From the NCBI GenBank assembly GCA_014155875.1, contig JACEFZ010027934.1, positions 186,001-250,000 of the forward strand: DNA of 64,000 nucleotides. The letters run 5' to 3'. The notes below the pieces were generated by a model that worked only from the letters and a program-made list of their open reading frames with translations, was not told the DNA's origin and ran no database searches. Origin of the DNA: Cepaea nemoralis (Eukaryota > Mollusca > Gastropoda > Stylommatophora > Helicidae). Both the position numbers and the translations under genes were made by a program. Shown here piece after piece: positions 11,634 to 21,905 of this stretch (positions are counted from its first letter, which is position 1; each line of letters starts with the position of its first letter).

Positions 11634-12429
11634 TACTGTTTTTAAAAAAAACGCAACATCATTGCAGTTTCGATTGCAAACTTGTACCAATATTTTATTG
11701 ACGATGCTGATTCGCCCACTGCAGTCGGGTTCTGGCGATGCCGGTCCGTAAGAAAAGGACCTCTGTAGTGTCTTCTAGTCCAAAGACCAACGTCGTGCAG
11801 CCGGTTCCTGACCGTTTAATATGCAATTCGACGAGCTCCTGGAATTGACTGGGCTGTGGAGGACGCAGATGCAAATCGATTCCTAAGGTGACGCAGCCGT
11901 ATGAAGCGGTCTTCGGCAGCAGTTGTGATTCTGGGTCTTCCATTGCGCGGCTGATTTGCCACTGAGCCAGTTTCTTGAAATAGCCTCCAAAGGCAACTAA
12001 TGGTGCTTCTAACCACATTAAATTATCTGGCTACTATACTTTGTGACTGTCCTGTCTGTAAACGTCCAATGACGATGATTCGTTGTTCTGTAGTGAGATG
12101 AGCCATACTTCCGCATTGAATTTTCAACTGAATTTATTCGAGGAACATCAATCTTTTAAAGGGATTCAATAATATGGTCAGAGAGTTTTGTATTCAATAA
12201 GTTTCACGGGATTATCATGAGTCTGTCACGATTTTTTTGTCAAAAATGTTGTTTTGATCTTGACCTCTTTCATGACCTCACGAATCATGAGGTGAGTACA
12301 ATTCAGGTAACCACAAGTAGTTAATGACGAGATGGACACAGTCGATTTGTTGATTGATGTCCAATCAGCAAATATCTTTTATAAAAGTAACACCAAAAAT
12401 GTTGCGTTTCTTTTTTCTTTTGAACATTA
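11634..12429 (-). mobile_element. Internally deleted Tc1/mariner-type transposon
   Basis: The two ends form imperfect inverted repeats. The left begins TACTG and continues through a poly-A run to AAACGCAACAT; the right, read in reverse, begins TAATG and reaches the same AAACGCAACAT block. Both ends sit at TA, the target used by Tc1/mariner elements. The roughly 796-bp interior keeps only the 5' part of a transposase gene (see 11,690-12,106). It looks like a non-autonomous deletion derivative. Confidence 0.65.
11690..12106 (-). pseudogene. Tc1-like transposase N-terminal remnant
   Basis: Starts at an ATG at 12,106 (MAHLTTEQR..). After an in-frame TAA it continues with RSTISCLWRLFQETGSV, NGRPR.TTAAEDRFIRLRHL and RFASASSTAQSIPGARRI, then in another frame RLQWANQHRQ. 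This order is the paired helix-turn-helix DNA-binding region of Tc1 family transposases, including the GRPR hook between the two HTH motifs. About 130 of the roughly 340 residues usual for the family are represented. The DDE catalytic domain is absent, and one stop and at least two frameshifts are visible. The gene is dead. Confidence 0.8.
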
Positions 12430-12440
12430 TAGATCACTCG

Positions 12441-12709
12441 TCATTGACTGGCGCCTTGCCGCCTTGACAGACGATCGTTTGTTATACCTCTCCATAGCAC
12501 AAAGCCTGGGCTAAAATATAGAGATCATGTGTTGCCCATGCAGCATGATCCCTATCCATGCTAGCCTAATTTACTCAAGAGGAATGGTAACAATAATACG
12601 TCTGGAACAAGACGAGCTGCAGAAGCTGCCGGATCAGCAAAGCAATGCTCTAACTGTCCACCTTCGGAGCTTCGATTCTAGACCAGTTACTGATGAAGGC
12701 TTAGGACCT
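12441..12709 (-). mobile_element. Short head-plus-tail derivative of LINE A
   Basis: The minus strand begins AGGTCCTAAGCC, matching the very first bases of LINE A at 17,455. It follows LINE A for about 223 bp, then jumps to its last about 46 bp (ATCGTCTGTCAAG.CGGCAAGG) and ends with a CAATGA-like tail as LINE A does at 21,247. The whole 3.5-kb coding interior is missing. Both termini are preserved, which is the form of a LINE-derived non-autonomous SINE. No clear target-site duplication is seen, and the left edge lies 12 bp from the Tc1-like element. Confidence 0.75.
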
Positions 12710-13182
12710 GGTCTGCCCTGCCATTCAGTCGTTATGTTGGAGTTACTCGCACCAGGATAATGTTTGTACTCTCCCAAGTGTGCTTCCCCATCGAAGACGT
12801 TGGTAAAATGTGGGGTATCGGGTTTAGTGAGCACCGCCCAAAATTCGCCGCCAACAGAAAACAGATTATATCGTCTACCGTCACTCGTAAACATTATAAG
12901 GAAAATATATATAGATTTTGAAGGGCATAACAAAATAAGCCTTATAAAGAAATTATTAGTCTTATGCCGAAAAATATTAAACATACGAGGCAGAGGAAGA
13001 CAGAGGCAGATACACGCGGAGAAGTAAACAGCTGGACAATTAAAAAAAAAAAAATAATGATATAAATAACAGCAACGTAATTAAATATGTGACAGCATTG
13101 ATGAGTGTATAGTCGCCATATCCGGACCAGGCATTTGGTGTAGAAGAAACAGCATTCAACGCCTGGCGAATGGTTGACGTTT
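12710..13182. other. No gene seen
   Basis: AT-rich sequence with poly-A at about 13,040-13,054. No ORF with a recognisable domain. Confidence 0.6.
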
Positions 13183-13185
13183 GTA

Positions 13186-13330
<145 letters not shown>

Positions 13331-13727
13331 GCTACTACTACTGCTGCTGCTTCTGCTGCTGCTGATCCTCTACGCCACCACTACCACAATAGCAAAAACA
13401 ACACTTACTATTACAAAAACAACAACAACTACTACTACTACTATTACTACTAATACCATTACTGCTAATACTACTATTGCTGTTCTTCTGCTACTGCAAA
13501 AACTGTTTCTACAGACATCATCATCTGTCTTCCTCTGCCTCTCTCGCCCAGTATTTCCCCACACAAGTCTTGTATCTGTTCCACTCCTTTTGTTGACACG
13601 CCCCATGACATTCCGCTGGCTTTCCCTCGTGGTTTTGTTGAGTGGCCGTGTCACACCTGCAGCTCCCAGCAGCTCCCAGCAGCTCTCAGCAGCTCCCAAC
13701 AGCTCAGCTTATGTTTCTTCTTTGGAA

Positions 13728-13940
13728 GCCTCGGTAGCGGAATGGTCAAACCACCTGTCTACCTTACGCCCTGAAGGTCGTGGGTTCAATTTCAAAGTGT
13801 ATCGCTCAGACCACGGGTGTAGAATTTCCGGAGACCACAAGGGGACATTAACGGACTAGTCCTCGATGCAGTAAAGCGGGTGTCCAATGACTGGAATGCC
13901 AAAGCTCACCTGGGTTTCTCTTAAGGTGTCAGAGCTTATT
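13728..13940 (+). mobile_element. tRNA-like SINE
   Basis: GTAGCGGAATGG at 13,735-13,746 looks like a pol III A box, and GGTTCAATTTC at about 13,783-13,793 a B box, about 48 bp downstream as in tRNA genes. A roughly 140-bp body follows. No acceptor-stem pairing or anticodon arm could be confirmed, so it is a tRNA-derived repeat head and not a tRNA gene. Confidence 0.5.
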
Positions 13941-14003
13941 TAGTTTAGGTGTAGACTATTCTAGACTGTCCTTTCTGGGTGGAGTGACGAGTAGTTGTAG
14001 CGA

Positions 14004-14304
14004 TTAACCATTCATTTGTTTGTCTTGATGTATCTGAGAGACTTGACCTAGACAAACCACAAATTAACCATTCATTTGTTTGTCTTGATGTATCTGAGAG
14101 ACTTGACCTAGACAAACCACAAATTAACCATTCATTTGTTTGTCTTGATGTATCTGAGAGACTTGACCTAGACAAACCACAAATTAACCATTCATTTGTT
14201 TGTCTTGATGTATCTGAGAGACTTGACCTAGACAAACCACAAATTAACCATTCATTTGTTTTACCTGGTGTACCTGACAGACATGACCTAGACAAACCAC
14301 AAAT
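14004..14304. repeat. 60-bp minisatellite, five units
   Basis: Units after the first are identical for 60 bp over at least three copies, with core GAGAGACTTGACCTAGACAA; the last unit is diverged. A 120-codon minus-strand frame through it is an artefact of a period divisible by three. Confidence 0.95.
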
Positions 14305-14309
14305 CAATG

Positions 14310-15070
14310 TCAGTGTGTGATTCTAGACTGCAGCTGTCTTTAGTGTTTCTTATTATTGCACTTCAATGTTTGTGTAAACATTAGCTGTCTCTGTAGTCGT
14401 AGATTTGGGAAGAAACATAAAGAACGTTTGTCTTGTTCTGATTTCTGTCGTTCCTGCTGTGTTAGTTTAGTCTATGTAAGTTTAGTTTGCGCATTCACTG
14501 TTGTTATCACAGTCTAATAGTTTATTGCATTGATTGGAGTTGGAGATGCTATTTTCAAACTCTTGTCTTAGAATCCTGTAACAGTTTTTTTTTTTTTTTG
14601 GTTTTCTTTCTCTGTTCTTGTTAGTTAAGGGGAGATGCACGATGTTTCTTATCTTTATTTCTATTTCGTCTCTACTTCTTATTGCTTTACTTCTCCTTGG
14701 CTCGAATGCAGTCAGCGTTGCGCTCTCTACCTCACTTCATAGTTTTTCCCTCGGCTTCTTAAATATATATAAAGCATATTGAAATGTTTGCTGTCTCGCA
14801 AACGAGCATGTTGATCACACAGCGATTTGTATGCCCACAGAAAGCATGCCACTCTAGAAAGCCCGCTGTACACAATGAACACACACACTGAAAAGTTCAA
14901 TCCATCGCGTACAGTGTACACACGTGTACGAAGGTGTCATTATCTTTGTTGAAGAAAACGAAAGATATACACGTAGTGTAACAAAATGAAAACATAAGAC
15001 GCAACGTGAGCCAATGGAGCCGTTTGACTGCTTGGGTTTGTAAATGTGGAGTTGGTGCTATGGTGTAGAC
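14310..15070. other. No gene seen
   Basis: A T-rich intergenic stretch with a poly-T run at about 14,587-14,599. No domain-bearing ORF and no tandem array. Confidence 0.6.
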
Positions 15071-15090
15071 TGTAGACGACATCTTCTTCT

Positions 15091-16995
15091 TCAGCGTTCC
15101 GAGCCATTGAGGTTCTTTGCTGCAGATACAATCCGTCTCCATTCGTCTCTCTGGTGGACCTTCTCTTGCCAGTCGTTGATTCCAAGTGCTTGTAGGTCTG
15201 TATATGTATTATCTCTCCACCGCCTTCTTGGTCTACCTCTGGATCTACGGTCATTTATTTCCTGAGTGTAAGCGAGTTTTGTTTCCCTATTATCTTCCAT
15301 TCTTTCTATATGCCCCAGCCATTGTAGTCTATTAGCCTTCATGATACCAGTGATTAGCGAGGACTTAAACAGATCATAAATATCTTTGTTACTTCTTCTT
15401 TTCCACTCTCCACTTTGTGTATCCCTAATGGGTCCAAAGATGCGTCTTAAAATTTTGTTCTCAAAGGTTTGTAACAAGGCTTCGTCTCCTTTCGTTGTAC
15501 TCCAGGTTTCAGAGCCATACAGCACAACTGGTCTGATCAGTGTTTTGTATATTGTGATTTTGGTGTTACGAGATAGCGCCTTTGATTTTAGTAGATGTTG
15601 TAGTGCATAGTATATCTTATTTCCAGAGTTGATTCTAGTTTGTATTTCTTCCCTTATGATGTTGGAGCAGTTGAAGATTGTACCCATGTATTTGTATGTT
15701 TCCGTTCTTTTAATGGTCATATTATCTATTTGTATGTGGCCAGAGTTTTTAGCCATTCCGTCTCTTGAAATTACCATATATTCTGTCTTATCTTGGTTGA
15801 TAACCAGCCCCATCTGTTGGGCTTTTTCCTTTAAGTGAGTCAATATTTCCAATGTCTTTTGTTCACTTTGCCCTATAATATCTATATCATCTGCATAACC
15901 AAGCAGCTTGGATGTTCCTCCAATATCACATTCCTCCTTTACCTTCCTTACAACTTTCTCTAGAGCCAGATTGAAGAGTAGCGGCGATAGTGCATCACCC
16001 TGTTTCAAGCCAGATGTTATTTGGAAGGGGTCTGATTTCCTGCTTTTATATGTTACTATATTATACGTATCTTCCATGCATAGTCTGGTCATGTTGATTA
16101 ACTTCCTTGGTATTCCAAATTCCTGCATAGCATTCCATAGACTATTCCTATTGACACTATCATAAGCCTTTTTAAAATCCACAAAAATGTTATGGAGATC
16201 TCTTTTATATTCCCAATTTTTCTCGGCTATTTGTCGTAAGATAAATATCTGATCTATTGTTGATCTGTTTTGTCTAAAACCCGCCTGGTAGTCACCTAAT
16301 ATGTCTTCTGAATATGGTTTTAGTCTATTTAGTAATACTGCGGATAGTATCTTATAGCTTGTGGACAGTAGTGATATTCCTCTATAATTTCCACATTGGA
16401 ACTTGTCTCCTTTCTTAAAGATAGGTATCAATAATGACTCTTTCCAGTCATGCGGTAATTCTTCTGTCCTCCAGATTTTTATTATTAGTTCGTATAGCTT
16501 TAGATGTAATGCATGGCCATCTGCCTTTATAAATTCAGCAGCAATTCCATCAGTCCCAGTTGCCTTATTGTTTTTAAGTCGTGTGATTACATATAGGATT
16601 TCTTCAAATGTAGGTTCTTCAATTTGTGGTTCGCATGTTAGAACCTCTTCCTGTGGGAAAATGTTACTTGGAGCTTCACAATTTAGTAATTCAACAAAAT
16701 ATTCTTTCCATGTGTTGCACATTTCCTCATTGGTATTTATCATATTCCCATTCTTGTCTTTTAAACCATATGTGTTTTGTTGGTGCACTCGATTCATTGA
16801 CTTCAGTTCTGTAAAAAAATTTCTGGAATCATTTCTCTGGTGATTAGTTTCCATATCTTTGATTATATTACTCATATATTCTCGCTTCTGCTGTCGGACT
16901 ATTTTTGTAGCCTCTTTACATTCATTTCTATAATGATCTTCCTTTTGGATGTTGTTGATGTCATTTAACCATAAATGTCTGGCATTCTTTTTCAT
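15091..16995 (-). pseudogene. LINE B reverse transcriptase
   Basis: A 634-codon open frame covering the reverse-transcriptase part of LINE B. Palm motifs are clear: FVDFKKAYDSV near residue 270 (first catalytic Asp), GLKQGDALSPLLFN near 330 and GYADDID near 367 (catalytic Asp pair). The thumb and C-terminal part follow (LYGSETW, LQWLGHIERM, RRSRGRPRRRWRDN). The enzyme would copy its RNA onto nicked target DNA (target-primed reverse transcription). The segment is intact, but a frameshift at about 16,993 cuts it off from its endonuclease, and LINE A interrupts the endonuclease. The ATG used is internal to the original ORF. The style is RTE-like; the clade is not proven. Confidence 0.85.
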
Positions 16996-17444
16996 AATGA
17001 CTGCTTCTCACATTTTTGATTGAACCATCTGTTCTTTCTATGCGTGGTTAACACACCGAGACATTCTTCTGCGGTAGATTGAATTGTATTCTTGATGTTC
17101 AACCAAGTTTGGTCAAAGCTTTCCTCCAAAGGGGTTTGCAGAGTTTCAAGTTTACATTTTATTTCATCTGTAAATTTCTCTTTGACTGTAATTTCTTGTA
17201 GTTTTTCTCTGTTATATGTTGGGTGTAATCTTTGTAATTTAGTATAGAAAGCTCTCTTAAGTTTTATTTTAAATTTTGCTCCAACGAGGAAGTGGTCACT
17301 GTGGCACTCAGCTCCTCTATAACTTCTAACTTGCTGTATGTATGTTTGATGCATTTCTGTTGTTAATTAAAGTGTGATCTATTTGATTATAGGTTCTATT
17401 GTCACATGATTTCCATGTTTGTTTGTGTATATCCTTTCTTTGTA
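16992..17444 (-). pseudogene. LINE B endonuclease C-terminal half and linker
   Basis: From 17,444 downwards the minus strand reads LQRKDIHKQTW, then TYNQIDHTLI, and from 17,354 a 120-codon open stretch with SYRGAECHSDHFLVGAKF. These are the last apurinic-endonuclease motifs of a LINE (a QIDH..I segment and the SDHFLV catalytic His region). The frame is lost between the two parts and again at about 16,993, where it overlaps the polymerase frame by 4 bp. Confidence 0.75.
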
Positions 17445-17454
17445 GTCTGGTACT

Positions 17455-17990
17455 AGGCCCTAAGCCTTGGTTGGCGACTGGTCTAGGATCGAAGCTCCGA
17501 CAGGCGGACAGTTAGAGCATTGCTTTGCTGATCCGACAGCTTCTGCAGCTTGTCTTGTTCCAGATGTAGGGGTGTTACCTTTCCTCTGGAGTAAACTAGG
17601 CAGGCCGAGAGAGGGATCATGCTGCATGGGCAACACATGATCTCTATATTTTAGCCCAGGCTTTGTGCTATGGAGAGGCAATAACTCCATCCCTGGTCTT
17701 AACTGGTCTCGGAATCAAAGCGAGAGGCAACTGTTACGGGTTATAAGTCCTTGTCAGTTGGCGTAGACATGGGGCGCCACGCGTTGCCTCTGACGGTGGG
17801 AGACACCTATAGGTGTCACTGATCAGCTACCGCCCGCCTCAAGCTGGGCATCCCCCAGCCAATTGGGTGCTGATCCGCCACAGCCTGCCTGCTTCAATGG
17901 GTGCTTGGGGCTAGGACAAAATCTGAATCGCAGGCTGTAAAACCAATGCACCAGGTACAAACAAAAATAAAAATAGAAACCTCAAGCTAC
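17455..17990 (+). promoter_or_regulatory. LINE A 5' untranslated region
   Basis: The non-coding head of LINE A. Its first 224 bp recur in the derivative at 12,487-12,709. The stretch 17,760-17,900 is rich in short self-complementary segments (for example ACACCTATAGGTGT and GGGCATCCCCCAGCC), suggesting a folded RNA leader. An internal promoter is expected for such elements but no specific box can be claimed. Confidence 0.45.
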
Positions 17991-18000
17991 GGCTTGCAAC

Positions 18001-18956
18001 CTGGAATGTGAGAACCATGTGTCCAGGATTTTCCACTGACTTGACCAATATTGACGATGTGAGAAAAACGGCTGTGATTGATGCCGAACTCAATCGTCTA
18101 AACATTGATATTGCTGGCCTGCAGGAGACTCGCCTCGCTGAGGAAGGGTCACTCGGGAAAACAACTACACCTTTTTCTGGAAGGGTAGAGGGCAGGCAGA
18201 AAAAAGGCAACACGGTGTGGGCTTTGCAGTGAAGAATTCGCTACTGGGAATGATTGAAATTCCAGCAGGAGGAAATGAAAGACTATTATCCCTGCGCTTG
18301 GCAACCTCTTGTGGGTTTTCCACCATTATTACTGCATATGCACCGACACTCGATTCCTCTGATGATGTGAAGGATTCGTTCTATGAGGAGTTAGACTCCG
18401 TGATCAAGGCAGTTCCAAGTTCTATAAGGAGTTAGACTCCGTGATCAAGGCAGTTCCAAAATCTGACTACATTTATATGCTCGGTGATTTCAATGCTCGT
18501 GTGGGCAAGGACTCGAGTTCATGGCCAGTGTGCCTTGGAAAATACAACATCGGTCGCATGAATGAAAATGGGCAAAGGCTGCTGGAGCATTGCACCAGTA
18601 ATGACCTATGTATTACAAACTCCTTTTTTAAAACAAAAGAGATGCATAAGGTCACATGGAAACATCCAAGATCCGGCCATTGGCACCAGCTGGACTTCAT
18701 CATCACACGGAGACAACATCTGAACCATATATCATTGACTCGTAGTTACCACAGTGCTGACTGTGATACGGATCATTCTTTGGTTGTTGCAAGGGTTAGA
18801 CTGAGACCAAAGAGAATCTACACAGCTAAACACAAATCTAGCCTCAGGATTAATATTATTAACACTCATGATCCTGAAAAGTGCTTTCAGTTTCAACAGC
18901 AACTTGAAGACGCTTTCACTGATACACCAGAAAATTGTACAGTAAATGAAAAGTGA
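18001..18956 (+). pseudogene. LINE A endonuclease domain (broken)
   Basis: Reads WNVRTM at 18,002, then LQETRLAEEG, and after a frameshift at about 18,155 HGVGFAVKN and ITAYAPTLDSSDDVKD. A 41-bp tandem duplication (18,381-18,421 repeated at 18,422-18,462) shifts the frame again, after which MLGDFNARVGKD, W.HPRSGHWHQLDFI and CDTDHSLVVARV follow. These are the APE-type endonuclease motifs in the right order, with the catalytic Glu, Asp-Asn and Asp-His all present. A TGA at 18,954-18,956 separates it in frame from the polymerase ORF. The enzyme would nick target DNA to prime reverse transcription; as it stands the gene is broken in three places. Confidence 0.85.
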
Positions 18957-19007
18957 GGTCAAATTAAGGAAACTGTTTATAAAACTGCCGTAGGGGTTTA
19001 CGGCACT

Positions 19008-21182
19008 GTGGATCATAAGAGGCAGGACTGGTTTGCGGCCAACAGCGAGACTCTGCAGCCCTTGATTGATAAGAAGAAGAAAGCTCTCTTAAGAAACAAG
19101 GAAAGACCAACGCGTAACACTCTGAGTGAGCTTAGGCAAGCTAGGAAGGATGTGCAAAAGGCTGCCAGGCAGTGTGCAAATGATTATTGGATCAAGTTAT
19201 GTGAGTCCATTCAAATCGCAAGTGATAAGGGAGACATAAGAAGCATGTATGAAGGAATAAAGAAAGCCTGCGGTCCAGTGATCAAAAGAAGTGCACCATT
19301 GAAAACCTTGACTGGAGAAATCATCACTGATAAGAAACAGCAGATGGACAGATGGGTAGAGCACTATTTGGAGCTTTACTCAAGTGAGACCAAACTAGCG
19401 GATGATGCCCTCAACGCCATAGAGGTTCTACCAACTCTTGACCACCTGGACACACTTCCCACCATAACAGAAGTTAAGTGTGCTATAAATGAACTTGCAT
19501 CTGGCAAGGCTCCAGGTAAGGATGGGATTCCAATAGAGGTTATCAGGAGTGGGCAAGACACACTCACTATACAGATCCACCAGCTAATAGAGCTATGCTG
19601 GCGTGAAGGACAAGTCCCACAGGATTTCAAAGATTCAAGCATCATAACACTGTACAAGAACAAGGGAGATCGGAGCGACTGCAACAACTATAGGGGTATC
19701 TCACTTCTGTATATTGTTGGGAAAGTATTTGCCAGAATTGTTCTGCGCAGACTTCAAGTCCTAGGAGATCAAGTCTACCCCGAATCACAGTGTGGCTTTC
19801 GACAGAACCGGTCTACCACTGATATGATATTCTCATTGCGACAAATGCAAGAAAAATGCCGTGAACAGAATCAATCACTGTTTATTGCCTTCATCGACCT
19901 CACAAAGGCATTTGATTTGGTCAGTCGTGAGGGTCTGTTCAAGGCACTAAAGAAGATTGGCTGCCCAACAACTCTTCTGTCCATTGTGGAATCGTTCCAC
20001 ACAGGCATGAAGGGTATAATCAAGTTTGATGGTGCAACTTCTGAAGAATTTGAAATCAAGAGTGGAGTTAAGCAAGGTTGTGTACTAGCTCCCACCCTCT
20101 TTGGAATATACTTTTCACTTCTACTGAAATATGCATTTCATGATCAGGATGGTGGTATATACATTCACTCACGCTCAGATGGCGGCCTCTACAATGCTCA
20201 GAGATTGAAGGCTAAGACCAAAATTAGGAGGGTACTGATCAGAGAGTTGCTTTTTGCAGATGATGCTGCAGTTACGACCCACTCTGAGGAAGAATTGCAA
20301 TGTCTACTATCTGCATTCTCCAATGCTTGTTCTGAATTTGGTTTAACAATTAGCAAAAAGAAGACACAGATTATGTCACAAGGTGCACATGGGGTACCAT
20401 CAATCTTTATTGACGACGCCGAACTAGAGATAGTAGACCATTTTACATATCTAGGATCAGTGGTAAATCGCAAATTATCCCTAGATCAGGAAATCAACAT
20501 CCGGATTGGTAAGGCAGCAACAACAATGAACAGGTTAAGAAAAAGAGTCTGGGAGAATAGGAAGCTTACTGCCAAAACAAAAGTCCTTGTCTATCAAGCC
20601 TGTGACCTTAGTACTCTTCTCTATGGCAGTGAAACCTGGACAACTTACTCACACCAAGAGAACAACTTAAACAGCTTTCATATGCGGTGTCTGCGAAGAA
20701 TTCTTGGTATTAAGTGGCAAGACAAAATCACAAATACTGAAGTATTGGAAAGATCAGGTTGTGTGACAGTTTATTCCATGCTCAGTCTTCGTAGACTTAG
20801 ATGGATAGGACATCTTAGGAGGATGGATGATGGTAGAATACCAAAGGATATCTTTTTTGGTGAATTACAGATGGGTAAGAGATCTCAGGATCGGCCTCTA
20901 CTACGATACAAAGATGTGTGTAAGCGGGACATGATTGATACAGGCATTGATAATGCACATTGGGAGCAAGTCGCCGCTGAACGTGTTGCATGGAGGGCAA
21001 ATATCAGAAATGGAATAAAGTCAAAGGAGAAAATTATTGCAGAAAAGTCACACACCAAGCGTTTGAGACGTAAGATGGTGCATGATGGTGGAAATGACCA
21101 CGTGTTCACATGCACCCACTGTGAACGGACATTTACAGCGCAAATTGGCCTTATCAGTCACACTCGCTACCGCCATAGTTAA
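19008..21182 (+). pseudogene. LINE A reverse transcriptase with C2H2 finger
   Basis: A 724-codon open frame, in frame with the upstream endonuclease except for the TGA at 18,954. The polymerase palm carries FIDLTKAFDLV near residue 293, GVKQGCVLAPTLFG near 350 and LLFADDAAV near 413. C-terminal parts follow (LYGSETW, LRRLRWIGHLRRMDD, YKDVCKRDM). The last 22 residues form a C2H2 finger, CTHCERTFTAQIGLISHTRYRH. The same finger is found in LINE D, so it belongs to the family. The ATG at 19,008 is internal to the ancestral ORF. RTE-like by gene order; the clade should be set by a tree. Confidence 0.88.
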
Positions 21183-21257
21183 AAGTTATTATGCCTTTTT
21201 AAAGCACAAACTATCGTCTGTCAAGACGGCAAGGTGCCAATGAATGAGTCTTGTACT

Positions 21258-21815
21258 GCTAATCTGCAGTCCTTTGGCTTCTGACACGTTGATGACTCTC
21301 CATCCATTATCATTTGAAGTTGTATGTAGGCTTTCCATACCGGCCACTTTTTTTTTATTAGTTTGCTCTCTACCTATTTTTGCATTGAAGTCTCCCAGCA
21401 CAATCAGGATGTCCTGTTTGAGGGTTTCTTCTATGACATCTTCCAGATCATTATAAAAGTCATCGTTAATATCATCTTCTTTCTCTTCAGTAGGTGCATG
21501 TACATTAATCATCGTTATATTTTTCCATTTACCTTTTATTCGTAATTTACTAATCCTGTCATTAACAGCTTTAATGTTTAAAACGTTCCCCCATAACTCT
21601 TTTTTGATGACAAATCCTGTTTCTAATTCATGTTTAATTTGGGTGTTTCCTCCATATATTATAATCATTCCATTTTGCTTTAAAGTACCCTCTCCTGGCC
21701 ACCTTATTTCTTGAATTGCTGTTATATCCATTTGATATTCAACCAGCTCCCGGGTTAGTTCTTCGGCGCTCCAGCTCGATATAATGACCGTACATTCTAT
21801 GTTCCAAATCTCAAA
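21258..21815 (-). pseudogene. LINE B endonuclease N-terminal half
   Basis: The minus strand reads NVRSLYRAGAPKN in one frame and, after a shift near 21,760, DITAIQEIRWPGEG, INVHAPTEEKEDDI and IVLGDFNAKIG. These are the first halves of an APE-type endonuclease: a Glu in QEIRW, and an Asp and Asn in GDFNA. The frame runs to GLQISSTR, where LINE A is inserted. The catalytic residues seen are intact, but the domain is split by 3.8 kb. Confidence 0.8.
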
Positions 21816-21905
21816 AGTCCTTTAACGTTCCAAGGTCGTTGTCCAGATAAGTCAGTCCGATATCGAGGCTCATGTATCTGTTTCGTAACAATATATAACA
21901 GTAGA

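Larger units (their letters stand above)
17455..21247 (+). mobile_element. LINE A, nearly full-length
   Basis: A 3,793-bp non-LTR retrotransposon inserted in LINE B, flanked by 10 bp GTCTGGTACT and GTCTTGTACT (17,445-17,454 and 21,248-21,257; one mismatch). It has a roughly 540-bp 5' region, an endonuclease, a reverse transcriptase, a C-terminal zinc finger and a short 3' region ending in an AATGAATGA tail. No poly-A is present. The 5' end is probably complete, since the derivative at 12,709 starts at the same base. Confidence 0.9.
15080..21900 (-). mobile_element. LINE B, split by LINE A
   Basis: A non-LTR retrotransposon on the minus strand, flanked by an 8-bp direct repeat GTAGACGA (15,072-15,079 and 21,901-21,908). 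Its own sequence is about 3.0 kb: a short 5' region and endonuclease start at 21,258-21,900, then the rest at 15,080-17,444, with LINE A and its duplicated target between them. Across the gap the coding sense resumes in the same codon neighbourhood (..ISSTR then LQRKD..). The 3' end is GAACGCTGAAGAAGAAGA, a GAA-type tail. The right flank is the start of a 25-bp satellite. Confidence 0.85.
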
